Assembly (NCBI GenBank): GCA_947567425.1
Contig: CANOLV010000018.1
Location: 1-55,520, forward strand
Reading direction: 5' to 3'
DNA: 55,520 bases
From: an uncultured Porphyromonadaceae bacterium
GTDB taxonomy: Bacteria > Bacteroidota > Bacteroidia > Bacteroidales > Muribaculaceae
The position numbers and the translations under genes were made by a program. The notes below the pieces were generated by a model, which saw nothing but the letters and a program-made list of their open reading frames with translations, was not told the origin of the DNA and made no database searches. Each line of letters opens with the position of its first letter. The first letter of the stretch is position 1. Shown here piece after piece: positions 43,989 to 53,483 of the stretch.

Positions 43989-45737
43989 TTAATCATTGTA
44001 GTAAATAGTCTCACCAAGGCCATTCTCATTAAACGGCGTTATCGAAAACCGATAGTCACTGTCACGATTAAAGTAACGGGCTTCATACTTATTGTCGTAG
44101 ACAACCATGGAGTGAGTCAACGCATCTTCGCCGATACCCCATCGGAGCACATATCCGTCGGCACCTTCGGATGGATCCCAGGAAAAACTCCAAGCACGGC
44201 GATCGTCACTGTCGCGGACAGCCTTAAATCCCTCAACGGCGGCAGGAACTACACCCCCGCCATTGCCAAAGACCCTCAGATCAAACAGAGAGAAACTGCC
44301 GTCGAGATTACCGTCGTTCACGACTCTCACGTAGCGGGTCTCCACCGGCGAATCCAGCACAAACAGCTCATGCGGCGAATCTATCGAATCATTGTCACTC
44401 CTGTCGGCAATAACCGACCACGACTCTCCATCGGACGATGTCTCTACATGATATCGGTATACTACCGGGCCATGGGGTGGACGTACATTGAAATTATGGT
44501 CGGCAAAATTGACCTGAACAGCATTAAGGCGCATAGGCTTGCCAAGATCTATAGCCAGCCACTCACCGGGATTGCCCGTAGTGCCGGCCCACCAAGTCTC
44601 GACCTTCTCATCATTTGCATTGGAAGGCGAATGGCCCGGCAGACTCGACGATGCACTCATCTTCTTGTTGTACGACAATAAATTCCATCCCAAATAAGGA
44701 CTTTCAGTGCTGAAATCAACCTTCCCGCATGGAATCGCAAACGGGTAGTCGGACCACTCCGTCAAAGCGTATATACCCTTTTCAGGATCAAATACGACAG
44801 GGAACAGACCTAAACGTCTTTCAAACCAATGACGTGAAGCAATGGTCATCGATGCCACGTGCCAGAAATTTCCATATTTGTCACGGAAAGTATGTCCATG
44901 ACCTGCTCCTCCAATAAAACCGCCGGGCTTGAATGACATCGGGTTATTCTCCATATATTCAAATGGACCCAAAGGCGAATCGCCTACATATATTCCGTCG
45001 CCGTATATGCGGTACTGCGTGCCCGGCGCGGCATAATGGAGATAATAGCGTCCATCATGCTTCAACATGCATGGTCCCTCATTCCAACCCTGCCGAGGCT
45101 CCTCGTTGTTGACACCCGGTACTTCCCATCCATATTTATCGACATTGTGACGAATCAGCTCAACCGGTTTCCCGATTTCACGGAATCCATCTTTAGGGTC
45201 AACCTCGACACCCATTATAGGTTCGACATCAGAACATCCCCAATATAAATAGACCCTACCGTCATCATCAAGGTAGAACGCCGGATCATGGCCCTTAATC
45301 GTAAGCTTAGAATCAATCTCAACCCAACTGTCACGCTGAGGAGTGGCGTTTTTGAAAATCCTTGGATTATCGGATCCGAGATAATAAAGCGTGTCGCCCA
45401 ATGCAAGAATGGTCGGTGCATAATCCTCAATCGTCTCTATTGTGGCAGATGGGATATAATCCCAGTCCTTAAGATTCTCAGAACGCCAATAGCCGCCGGA
45501 TTTGGAAGCAAACAAATAGTAAGCATCCTTAAACCACTCACATACCGGATCCGCCGCCTCGCGACGAACAGAGTCAGGCTCAGGCTGGAATCTATAATTA
45601 AGCGACATAGGATTGGCCACAATCAATGACGCATCACCGGTGCCAACACCCGCTATCTTAGAACGCCGGTTATGCACGGCGACGGCCACAACAGCCGCCA
45701 CCAGCACAACCAGAACTGCAAAAACCTTAAACTTCAA
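43989..45737 (-). CDS. GH43 with F5/8-type C (discoidin) and FN3 domains, TTG start likely
   Basis: A hydrophobic start (LKFKVFAVLVVLVAAVVAVAV) acts as signal anchor. The GH43 propeller has REAADPVCEW (Asp), KGHDPAFYLDDDG (Asp) and GWNEGPCMLKHDGRYYLH (Glu). A discoidin/CBM32-like domain follows (about 375-505; WLAIDLGKPMRLNAVQVNFADH, TRYVRVVNDGN), then a fibronectin-III domain (FSWDPSEGADGYVLRWG). The only upstream ATG (45815) would add 26 unlike residues and overlap the preceding gene by 44 bp; TTG 45737 starts directly at the hydrophobic stretch, so I prefer it. Residue numbers count from the ATG. It is probably an arabinosidase-type enzyme held at the membrane. Confidence 0.85.
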   Translation of the reverse strand: MKFKVFAVLVVLVAAVVAVAVHNRRSKIAGVGTGDASLIVANPMSLNYRFQPEPDSVRREAADPVCEWFKDAYYLFASKSGGYWRSENLKDWDYIPSATIETIEDYAPTILALGDTLYYLGSDNPRIFKNATPQRDSWVEIDSKLTIKGHDPAFYLDDDGRVYLYWGCSDVEPIMGVEVDPKDGFREIGKPVELIRHNVDKYGWEVPGVNNEEPRQGWNEGPCMLKHDGRYYLHYAAPGTQYRIYGDGIYVGDSPLGPFEYMENNPMSFKPGGFIGGAGHGHTFRDKYGNFWHVASMTIASRHWFERRLGLFPVVFDPEKGIYALTEWSDYPFAIPCGKVDFSTESPYLGWNLLSYNKKMSASSSLPGHSPSNANDEKVETWWAGTTGNPGEWLAIDLGKPMRLNAVQVNFADHNFNVRPPHGPVVYRYHVETSSDGESWSVIADRSDNDSIDSPHELFVLDSPVETRYVRVVNDGNLDGSFSLFDLRVFGNGGGVVPAAVEGFKAVRDSDDRRAWSFSWDPSEGADGYVLRWGIGEDALTHSMVVYDNKYEARYFNRDSDYRFSITPFNENGLGETIYYND

Positions 45738-45771
45738 TTTAGATTCTATTAAATATGTCCAATATTTACTC

Positions 45772-47352
45772 TTACTCTCGAGCCGGGATCTCTGCCGACA
45801 TAGGAATTTGCGCATTCAGCATCTTCCGGGCCATACCGGTCAGCCATAGATAGTAGTCAGTGGGCAGATCGTCGTCTATACCTTCGAAAGTAATGCCCAT
45901 CTGACTCTGAAGCTGGCACCATCCATCGGTAGGAACCGGGTCGACGGCTGATTTCGCCATAAATACCGTATTAGTAGTGTTGGCTCCGAATCCGTTCATA
46001 TTAGTATAGCGCACCTGCTCATTCTTAGGATTATAGACCACATAGTAGTCTTCATCTGGCTCATTGCTCGGCACCTTGCTCTTGTTCATCACCTTGTAGA
46101 TGGCGGTACCTTCATCCATTTCATCAAACATAGCTATATAAAGCATCTCGCAGCCCTTGCTTATGGCTCCGTACATTTGATTCCAGAAGAAATTGCCGTG
46201 CTCTCGGCTACCTCTTGAATAGTAAGGATGCATATTCAGGTCGGAAGCACCGGGGAAACAGTGCGGAGCAAAGTTGACATTGACACCCTCCTGCAGGCTC
46301 GCGGTCTTACACCAGTCAAGATCCTTGCTTATCATGTTCGGGAATCCTCCTTCATTTCCTCCTGTAGCATACTCGACGCTGTTGCTGTAACGGCCTACAT
46401 ACCAAGGCATCACAACGTCGGCACTCTTAATCAACGCATGCAGGGCCTGAAGGTCGGGAGTATAAGTATCGCCACCGCCGGCACGCCAATAAGTGCTGAC
46501 ACCGAGCATTATGCTATAGCCCATCTTCTTCAGTTCATCCACAAGAGTCTGAATGTCGCCGTTTGTATAGTTGCGCTCAACCGGATTAAATCCAACACCC
46601 CAAAGGGCTATCATCGGCTTTCCGTTTTCATGCAGATAGTACTTCTGCTTTGACGCATAAGTGTCATAGATCCATCTTGCATCATTAAGCACCTTATCAA
46701 AACGTCCGGTGTTATAACCACCCAAATCATACATCACTGCGATAGCTCTCTGATACTGGTCGGAACCCTTCATGGCACTCGACAGCACTTTATTAAAATG
46801 GTCCTCGCCCTGAGGATTGTCGATAACCTCGCCGACAAAACGCTGCATAAACGCGCCGTCGATGCCGTAGTCCTTCATCCATTTGAAGTGCAGGAGAACG
46901 GACGATTCATCGTAAGCACTGTAGACCTGAGCCGTAGAACCGTCGGGGAACACAAAGTCCGTGTCATACTTCTTGGTATACTCCGTCATGTCGGGCCAAA
47001 GATCGATCGAATTGCGGAGCACCCCGGGCTTAAACATCTCGCTTTCGCGATAGTGGTACCATACTGTGTTGGGAGCATCGTTGTGGGAACAACCGTCGCC
47101 CGGAGCTCCGAACCACCCCTGATAACCTGCCATGACAAGTCCGCGATATGAATCATAAGGTTCGCCGTCGACGTGCGGCGTAAAAGCTATCTCATTGAAT
47201 GTCTCGTCATCGGGAGTCGACGGATCGTCAGGATTCTCGATTTCATCCAAGGCCGGCGGGATGAAATCCTTATCGTCGTCACTGCATCCGGTGAACATTG
47301 CGCCGATTGCCATAGCACAACCCAGCGTAAGAATATATTTAAGTTTAAACAT
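45772..47352 (-). CDS. GH71/GH99-like lipoprotein, probably surface-exposed
   Basis: The lipobox is MFTGC-SDDDKDF, and the acidic run after the Cys is the Bacteroidetes surface-export signature. The domain parallels that at 34124 (YRGLVMAGYQGWFGAPGDG, LHFKWMKDYGIDGAFMQRFVG, YIAMFDEMDEGTAIY, DYYLWLTGMARKML) with insertions; length 526. Start ATG 47352 is set by the lipoprotein signal. It is placed just after the DUF3823 gene, in the position where SusE/surface glycan-binding or endo-acting enzymes usually sit, so it may be the surface endo-enzyme of this unit (inference). Confidence 0.88.
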   Translation of the reverse strand: MFKLKYILTLGCAMAIGAMFTGCSDDDKDFIPPALDEIENPDDPSTPDDETFNEIAFTPHVDGEPYDSYRGLVMAGYQGWFGAPGDGCSHNDAPNTVWYHYRESEMFKPGVLRNSIDLWPDMTEYTKKYDTDFVFPDGSTAQVYSAYDESSVLLHFKWMKDYGIDGAFMQRFVGEVIDNPQGEDHFNKVLSSAMKGSDQYQRAIAVMYDLGGYNTGRFDKVLNDARWIYDTYASKQKYYLHENGKPMIALWGVGFNPVERNYTNGDIQTLVDELKKMGYSIMLGVSTYWRAGGGDTYTPDLQALHALIKSADVVMPWYVGRYSNSVEYATGGNEGGFPNMISKDLDWCKTASLQEGVNVNFAPHCFPGASDLNMHPYYSRGSREHGNFFWNQMYGAISKGCEMLYIAMFDEMDEGTAIYKVMNKSKVPSNEPDEDYYVVYNPKNEQVRYTNMNGFGANTTNTVFMAKSAVDPVPTDGWCQLQSQMGITFEGIDDDLPTDYYLWLTGMARKMLNAQIPMSAEIPARE

Positions 47353-47441
47353 AAATGTCGAATTAAAAAACCGGAGGAGGTGAACCACATCCTCCGGTCA
47401 AAACATGATTATAAAATTATTATTAAATCAGAAGCAAACGA

Positions 47442-48176
47442 TTAAAGCGGAATGTCGATAGTCTTGATTTCCGAATAGTTGTAATTATGGAATTCATCAT
47501 CGACGTATGCGCCCATTCGTACAAAGTAGAAATAGCCCTTCTTGACTGGAAGCCGGAATTCGTATGGCATAGAGTTTCCATCTTCAGCCTTAGGGATTCT
47601 GGCCCAGCTTGAATTCATGTCAGCCTTGTACTCATCGTAGTTTGCATATTCGCCGATACAGCTGTTGGCACCGCAGAACTGATTCAAGCTCAGGAACGGG
47701 CGCACGCTTCTGATATTGGGCAGACCCTCAGTGATAGGAGCATTCAGACGGCAGGAGACGATCAACTCGTTGGCCTCGGCATCATACTCCATATTGAAGT
47801 CGATGATGTGCAGATAAGGAGTCACTTCGATGATGTCCTTCTCAGTCTTGCGGCCGATGGGCACACGATGCTTCTCTACCGGCCACCAAGCCCCACGGGG
47901 CTGCACGTCATACGTGCCGTTGAAGAGTTTCGAGTTGTTGAAAGTGCCGTCCTGCTTCACAGGTATGTCCTGAGGAGAAGGATTAAGACTGTAGCTCATC
48001 TCCCACAGACGCACTTTGCACTCACCCTGGCTCGCCAGAACCGGCTCGCCGGTAGTACGGTCAATTATCGTACCGTGATAACGCGCCTCGGGTTCGTCAA
48101 AGTTGTCAACATCCATGCAGGAAGTCGAGCAAAGAGCCATTGAGCTTACAAGAATGGTATATAAAATCTTTTTCAT
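47442..48176 (-). CDS. DUF3823 lipoprotein
   Basis: The lipobox is CSTSC-MDVDNFDEPE. The 244-residue protein matches DUF3823 (YHGTIIDRTTGEPVLASQGECKVRLWEMSY, NSKLFNGTYDVQPRGAWWPVE), two beta-sandwich domains usually encoded directly after susD. Its role is probably glycan binding or support of the SusCD complex at the surface. ATG 48176 fits the signal peptide; the gap to susD is 19 bp. Confidence 0.87.
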   Translation of the reverse strand: MKKILYTILVSSMALCSTSCMDVDNFDEPEARYHGTIIDRTTGEPVLASQGECKVRLWEMSYSLNPSPQDIPVKQDGTFNNSKLFNGTYDVQPRGAWWPVEKHRVPIGRKTEKDIIEVTPYLHIIDFNMEYDAEANELIVSCRLNAPITEGLPNIRSVRPFLSLNQFCGANSCIGEYANYDEYKADMNSSWARIPKAEDGNSMPYEFRLPVKKGYFYFVRMGAYVDDEFHNYNYSEIKTIDIPL

Positions 48177-48195
48177 TTTGATATCCTTTATCATA

Positions 48196-50184
48196 TTAAT
48201 AACCGTCATTGCGGATAAGATTAGGATTCTTGCTTATCTCGCCACCAGGTATTTGTTCGTAATAGTTTCTCTTTTCAAATGTCACCTTACGTCCCTGACC
48301 GTCGACTTCGTTAAGGAATATCCATTTGCCTTCGTCAAGCACGTAATATGCAGAGAGAGTATGGCTGAATTTTCCGTCAAGGAACATCTGGTCTGCCACA
48401 CGCCAACGGCGGAGGTCAAAGACACGATGGTTCTCGAACGCAAGTTCACGTGCACGCTCATCGCGTATGAACTGCAGATTCTCGTCGACTTTGAATCCAT
48501 ATATCGGAGTACCTATATCCTCCGGAGTAGCCTTGTAGGTATAAGGCTTGGCACCTGCACGGTCACGAAGCTCATTGACATGGTCTATAGCCTCCTCCAT
48601 CAGAGATGAATTCGAGGTCATCTCACCGAGTTCGTAAGCGGCCTCGGCCCAATTGCAGAGAATCTCACCATAGCGGAACACCTTGAAAGATGTCTTACAA
48701 TACATAAGATCCTGACGTCCGACCTTGTCCGAAGTGCTCACATATTTACGGATGAAAGCACCGGTGTAGCCATAACCTTCGTCGCCACGACCGTCGGCCA
48801 TTCCGTAAGGTCCGTTGATTTTCACATTCGTATATCCCGAAACGTCCTGATATGTACTCGGTTGCTGTGCGCGTACACGGTATGCGTCGGTATAGTCGCT
48901 GACACTCCTCACTGACTCGGCAGTACCGTCGGCCGCAGTACCGGGATACGAGATATAGACACCCGCCTGCTGGTCGAGGACTTCGCCCGACAAAGGCTCA
49001 GTCATGCCGGAGAAGAAGAATGTGGCGCGTGCACGCGGTTCAAGCTGATCGGTGTTCCAGAAATCCTCCATATTATCGAATCTGACAGGCTTGCCGTCCT
49101 CGTCGATAATGGCGGGATGATCGTAGAGCGACATCAGTTCCCATGTAGGCTGTATGGCGCATCCGACGGCCGACGACAATCCATTGCCCAAAGGCAAGGT
49201 CATCACGTCCCAGCAATGGAACAGCGATGTGTCCCAGATAGCGTCTGAGCGGTCGGTGTACTGCTTGACGAAAATATCCTCTTCAGCGCAGTCCTGAGTG
49301 AACACCTCCACAAAAGCGGCTTCCTTGTCGCCACCGGTATGGAGTGCGAAACCGGACTCTTTAAGGAACTTACAAGCATCGTAGGCATACTGGTAGAACT
49401 CCTCAGCCTTCGACACCGGCATACCCATCAGACCGGTCGATGTAGCTTCGCCGGAAGTGATTATGTAGCCGCTGTACTTCGCGATCGAACCAGCATAGAG
49501 CATAGCCCTCGACATCAACGCGGCCGCGGCATAGCGGTTGGCGCGACCATGGCTCTTGGTGGTACGTCCGTTCTCCATAGCGAACTTCAGATCATCGTAG
49601 ATGAACTTCCAGCAGTCATATTCGGTGTTTCGCTTCACACGCAACTCCTCGATCGGAGCGGTAGGATCCTGCACCTTATCCACGATGGGCACACCACCAT
49701 AGCGCTTAACCATACCGAAATAATAGAGCGCACGCAGGAAACGTCCTTCAGCCTCATATTCGAGCACTTCCTGCTCGGTAAAGTTGGATGCATACTCAGG
49801 AAGCTTCTCAAGGAAGTTGTTGATGTCATGGATACGACCGTAAGGCCAGTAGCCCCAACCATCGCCGTAGGACGTCGCACGGCCTACGGCTTCCTGTGCA
49901 CAGGAAGCCGGGCTTGATTTCTGAGGCTGCCACCTGTTACCGCCGTGCCATCCACCGTTGTCGTCAACGGCATAGCCCTTCTGGTCGCCGTTCTGACCAT
50001 AGTTGAAGTCCTCGATAGGAGCATCCTGATACATCAGCGCAAGATATTTCTTAATACCTTCTTCCGACTTGAGGAGCGTGTTTTCGCCAAGGATACCTTT
50101 CGGCTCCAGATCCATGTCGACGCATGATGTAGTCATCAGGCCGAACGCGGCTGCCACACATATATATTTATAAATGGTATTCAT
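48196..50184 (-). CDS. susD: SusD/RagB-family glycan-binding lipoprotein
   Basis: The lipobox is LMTTSC-VDMDLEPKG. The protein has the SusD N-terminal pattern (LEPKGILGENTLLKSEEGIKKYLALMYQ), TPR-like helices (YEAEGRFLRALYYFGMVKRYGGVPIVDKV) and the C-terminal block RDERARELAFENHRVFDLRRWRVADQ. It has 662 residues. It forms the lid over the SusC pore and captures oligosaccharides. It is preceded by susC with an 18-bp gap and followed by DUF3823. The gene name denotes the family, not starch use. Confidence 0.95.
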   Translation of the reverse strand: MNTIYKYICVAAAFGLMTTSCVDMDLEPKGILGENTLLKSEEGIKKYLALMYQDAPIEDFNYGQNGDQKGYAVDDNGGWHGGNRWQPQKSSPASCAQEAVGRATSYGDGWGYWPYGRIHDINNFLEKLPEYASNFTEQEVLEYEAEGRFLRALYYFGMVKRYGGVPIVDKVQDPTAPIEELRVKRNTEYDCWKFIYDDLKFAMENGRTTKSHGRANRYAAAALMSRAMLYAGSIAKYSGYIITSGEATSTGLMGMPVSKAEEFYQYAYDACKFLKESGFALHTGGDKEAAFVEVFTQDCAEEDIFVKQYTDRSDAIWDTSLFHCWDVMTLPLGNGLSSAVGCAIQPTWELMSLYDHPAIIDEDGKPVRFDNMEDFWNTDQLEPRARATFFFSGMTEPLSGEVLDQQAGVYISYPGTAADGTAESVRSVSDYTDAYRVRAQQPSTYQDVSGYTNVKINGPYGMADGRGDEGYGYTGAFIRKYVSTSDKVGRQDLMYCKTSFKVFRYGEILCNWAEAAYELGEMTSNSSLMEEAIDHVNELRDRAGAKPYTYKATPEDIGTPIYGFKVDENLQFIRDERARELAFENHRVFDLRRWRVADQMFLDGKFSHTLSAYYVLDEGKWIFLNEVDGQGRKVTFEKRNYYEQIPGGEISKNPNLIRNDGY

Positions 50185-50202
50185 ATAGTTTGATTCCTTT
50201 CT

Positions 50203-53200
50203 TTAGAATTTCAGAGTAGCACCGACATTGTATGTACGGTTTATAGGATAGTTATAGAAAGCGATACCACCGGTACTTGCACCGCCAGAAGAACCCGGAC
50301 GTTCCGGATCCATATTCTTCATACCCGTGATGGTCCAAAGGTTGTAGGCGTTGAAGTAAATGCGGAGATCTTTTACACCTGCAGGCTTAAGCCATTTCTG
50401 CGGCAATGTATAGCCGACTTCGAGAGTCTTCAGACGCAGATACGAAGCATTGTGAATGCCGGTAGTTCCGGTGTTGAAGCTATGTCCTGTAGCCGGGTAT
50501 TCGCCCTTTACCCACTGAGTGTGGGGGTTCCACGGATCGTCGGTTATATTGGCTGTGTGCCAACGGTCGGTGTAGTATGACAGCGACGCTCCGCCGTTGA
50601 ACGGACCTACCTCGGTAAACACCTCGTCATAGGCACTGTAGACTCCGGCCACACCTTGCCATGTAGTGGCGAGGTCTATGCCCTTCCAAGCGGCACCGAT
50701 GGTGAATCCATAGTTGAACACGGGGAGATTATATGTAGCCACCGGATGGCTGTCGTTGCCGTCGATCACACCGTCGCCGTTCCAGTCTTTGTAATAATAG
50801 TCGCCGGGGAGAGTCTGCTGGCCTACGTCGCCGAGAGTACCGTGATAGCGGATGTCATTATAATTGCCGTAACGTCCACCCTCTTCGTATGACCACCAAA
50901 TATCCTTGTTACGTCCAGAGACGTTTCCACGGCGCCAGTACTCCATAGAATTGGATGCTGCACCGTCAAGGTAGTGGTCCCAACGGTTCTTGGTGGCGGA
51001 GATCTGACCTGTCACCCAATAGTGTACACCTGCCACGGTATTGCGGTGGCTAAGGCTGATTTCATAGCCGAAAGTCATGTCTGAGTTTATATTCTCCTGA
51101 GGCATGCTGACACCTACAGTTCCGGGGATGACGGCGGCGCTTGTAGCGAACAGACCGTCGCGCTTACGCTTGAACACTTCGACCGTACCGGACAGCATCG
51201 ATCCCCAAAGGTCGAAGTCGATACCGGCATTATAAGTCTCGGCTGTGTACCATGTCAAGTTCGGATTAGGAACACCTGTCGGCGATACGCCTCCAATAAG
51301 AGTGCCGTCATATATCCAACCGAGCTTGCGCTGATTCAGCGAATAGCCGACTACAGTGGGAGGATAAGTGCCACAACCGCTGTCATCACCCATCTTACCG
51401 TAAGAAGCACGGATCTTAAGGTTGGTCAATACCGGCGAGAACAGATTCATAAACGACTCTTCGCTGATACGCCATCCGGCAGATACGGCAGGGAAGAATC
51501 CCCAGCGGGAGCTCTTCGGGAAGCTTGACGAGCAGTCCTCACGGAAAGAGAAGTCAACCATATATTTACCACGGAAGTCATAGCTCAGACGGCCTACTAC
51601 CGCACGGCGCGACTTGTCCCAAATGCTTGGCGAACCGGTCTCCTGACCATCTGTCTCACCATATATCAGATATTCACCGTCGAGGAGCATGTTACGCTTT
51701 GCATAGAAGCTGTCGTAATTGTTATACTGTTCTTCGTACAACGCCATGGCAGTCACCGAATGGTCGCCGAAACGATGGTTGTAGTTCAGCGAAAGCTGCA
51801 TCACGGTTCCGTAGGAAGGATAGTTGGTACGCTGCAGGAATGAGTCGGGGTTACGGTCGAAAGTCACCAAAGTTCCGTCGGCATTTTTACGGTAGAGCTG
51901 ATAGCCGCGTTTGTAGCGGGTGTCGTTTGTAGCATAATAGTCGTAGCTATAGAAAGCCTTGGCATTCAATCCTTTTACCCAAGGTATATCATACTGGAGA
52001 GTAAGTGCGCCGTTGAAGTTATAGTGGCGTTCCTTGTTATAACCGGTAAATGCGGCATTTGTAGTGGCCACGGGATTTTCGGTATTCGAGCCAAGCTCGG
52101 CATCGTAGGCAGGCAGATTGTGGTCGCCGTCGACCCATGCCTCGGCCGTGGTCGGGTATGTCCATGCCATCTTATAGACGGTCCACATATCGGTAGCGGG
52201 CTGGTTCTTTTCGTCCATATAGCCGCTGAGCTGTACAATAGCCTTAAGATTCTTGGTGATCTGCGCGTCGACATTGCTACGGAAGTTCCAACGGTTATAG
52301 TTGAGCGAACCGCTCTTGTATGCGCCCTCCTGCTTCATATAGCCGAGGTTGAAGAAGTACTGGATACGGTCGGAACCGCCGTTCAAAGTAACATTGTACT
52401 GCTCCTGCGGAACATTGCTCTTGAACAGTTCGTCAGACCAGTTGGTGCTCTTCTTTCTACCAGAGCTATACTCCAGCATCTGCTCCCAGGTATATCTCGG
52501 ATCGGCCTTCACAAAATAGTTTCCTCCGAAATTGTTGTTGAGATGCTTCTCGTTCATAAGAAGCATGTGGGTGGCAGCGTCAGCTGTCTCAGGAGTGTAG
52601 AGGAAGTTCTGCCAACCGTAGTTGAAAGAGAAAGTGATGTCGAACTTACCTTGCTGGCTCGATCCATGCTTGGTGGTCACGAGCAAAACGCCGTTGGCGG
52701 CACGCACACCATAGATAGAAGCCGAAGCATCCTTCAGAACCGACACCGACTCGATTTCGCTCGGGTCCATGCGCGAGAAGTAGCCTTTGTCGCGTGGAAT
52801 ACCGTCGACCACGAAGAGGGGTTCACCCATACCGCGGATGTCGATGGCATTGTCAAACTCACCGGGCTGGGCACTGCGCTGTGAGATGCGCACACCGGGA
52901 ATCTTACCCGAAAGCATATTGACTACGTTCTCATTCTTGGTAACGGAGATCTCTTTGTTGGAAATCTGGGAAACGGCACCGGTCAATGTAGCTTTACGCT
53001 GAGTACCGTAACCAACGACTACGACTTCGTCAAGGTCCTGGCTGTCGCTTTCCATCTGAACTGTAATGTCTGTCTTTGCGGCCGACACCGATACGGGCTT
53101 AAACCCGATATAATTAATGGTTATGGTGGCGTTAGGAGCCGCCTCAATTGCAAACTTACCATCAACGTCAGTGGCTACCGCATTTGTAGTGCCTTTGACC

Positions 53201-53370
53201 TTGACAGTCGCTCCAATCACGGGCTCACTGTCGGGATCGAGGACCGTACCTCTGACAAGGCGCGTCTGCGCCTGCACCGACAGTACCGTCAGGAAGCATA
53301 TAAGCGCCGTCACCGAAATCTTCCATATCCGGGAGACACTTAGTTTTTGTATGTAATTATGATAATTCAT
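50203..53370 (-). CDS. susC: SusC/RagA-family TonB-dependent outer-membrane transporter
   Basis: Signal peptide: near MNYHNYIQKLSVSRIWKISVTALICFLTVLSVQAQ. The order is a carboxypeptidase-regulatory-like domain (VRGTVLDPDSEPVIGATVKVKG), the TonB box region DEVVVVGYGTQRKATLTGAVS, the plug (GKIPGVRISQRS, IRGMGEPLFVVDGIPRD, SVLKDASASIYGVRAANGVLLVTTK) and a 22-strand barrel ending YNVGATLKF. It has 1055 residues. No STN domain precedes, so control by an ECF sigma/anti-sigma pair is unlikely. It imports oligosaccharides with TonB energy together with SusD. Confidence 0.96.
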   Translation of the reverse strand: MNYHNYIQKLSVSRIWKISVTALICFLTVLSVQAQTRLVRGTVLDPDSEPVIGATVKVKGTTNAVATDVDGKFAIEAAPNATITINYIGFKPVSVSAAKTDITVQMESDSQDLDEVVVVGYGTQRKATLTGAVSQISNKEISVTKNENVVNMLSGKIPGVRISQRSAQPGEFDNAIDIRGMGEPLFVVDGIPRDKGYFSRMDPSEIESVSVLKDASASIYGVRAANGVLLVTTKHGSSQQGKFDITFSFNYGWQNFLYTPETADAATHMLLMNEKHLNNNFGGNYFVKADPRYTWEQMLEYSSGRKKSTNWSDELFKSNVPQEQYNVTLNGGSDRIQYFFNLGYMKQEGAYKSGSLNYNRWNFRSNVDAQITKNLKAIVQLSGYMDEKNQPATDMWTVYKMAWTYPTTAEAWVDGDHNLPAYDAELGSNTENPVATTNAAFTGYNKERHYNFNGALTLQYDIPWVKGLNAKAFYSYDYYATNDTRYKRGYQLYRKNADGTLVTFDRNPDSFLQRTNYPSYGTVMQLSLNYNHRFGDHSVTAMALYEEQYNNYDSFYAKRNMLLDGEYLIYGETDGQETGSPSIWDKSRRAVVGRLSYDFRGKYMVDFSFREDCSSSFPKSSRWGFFPAVSAGWRISEESFMNLFSPVLTNLKIRASYGKMGDDSGCGTYPPTVVGYSLNQRKLGWIYDGTLIGGVSPTGVPNPNLTWYTAETYNAGIDFDLWGSMLSGTVEVFKRKRDGLFATSAAVIPGTVGVSMPQENINSDMTFGYEISLSHRNTVAGVHYWVTGQISATKNRWDHYLDGAASNSMEYWRRGNVSGRNKDIWWSYEEGGRYGNYNDIRYHGTLGDVGQQTLPGDYYYKDWNGDGVIDGNDSHPVATYNLPVFNYGFTIGAAWKGIDLATTWQGVAGVYSAYDEVFTEVGPFNGGASLSYYTDRWHTANITDDPWNPHTQWVKGEYPATGHSFNTGTTGIHNASYLRLKTLEVGYTLPQKWLKPAGVKDLRIYFNAYNLWTITGMKNMDPERPGSSGGASTGGIAFYNYPINRTYNVGATLKF

Positions 53371-53420
53371 TATTTAGATTTTCTTATTGGTAAAAAATCT
53401 TCTTGGAAATTTGGCTTAAT

Positions 53421-53457
53421 CCGGAGCGGATACCGCAGTATTCTGTCACCGCTCCGG
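53421..53457 (-). other. Intercistronic hairpin before susC
   Basis: A perfect 9-bp stem, CCGGAGCGG (53421-53429) with CCGCTCCGG (53449-53457) and a 19-nt loop, lies in the 113-bp gap. No T-run follows on the minus-strand RNA and no good -7 box lies between it and susC, so a partial attenuator or stability element is more likely than a full terminator. Confidence 0.5.
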
Positions 53458-53483
53458 AAAGAGCTATGAAAGGAGTTTAGTGA

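Noticed and set aside
50203-53370. Control of the SusC gene by an ECF sigma/anti-sigma pair
   Set aside because: The SusC protein lacks the N-terminal STN domain and no sigma or anti-sigma gene lies in the window.
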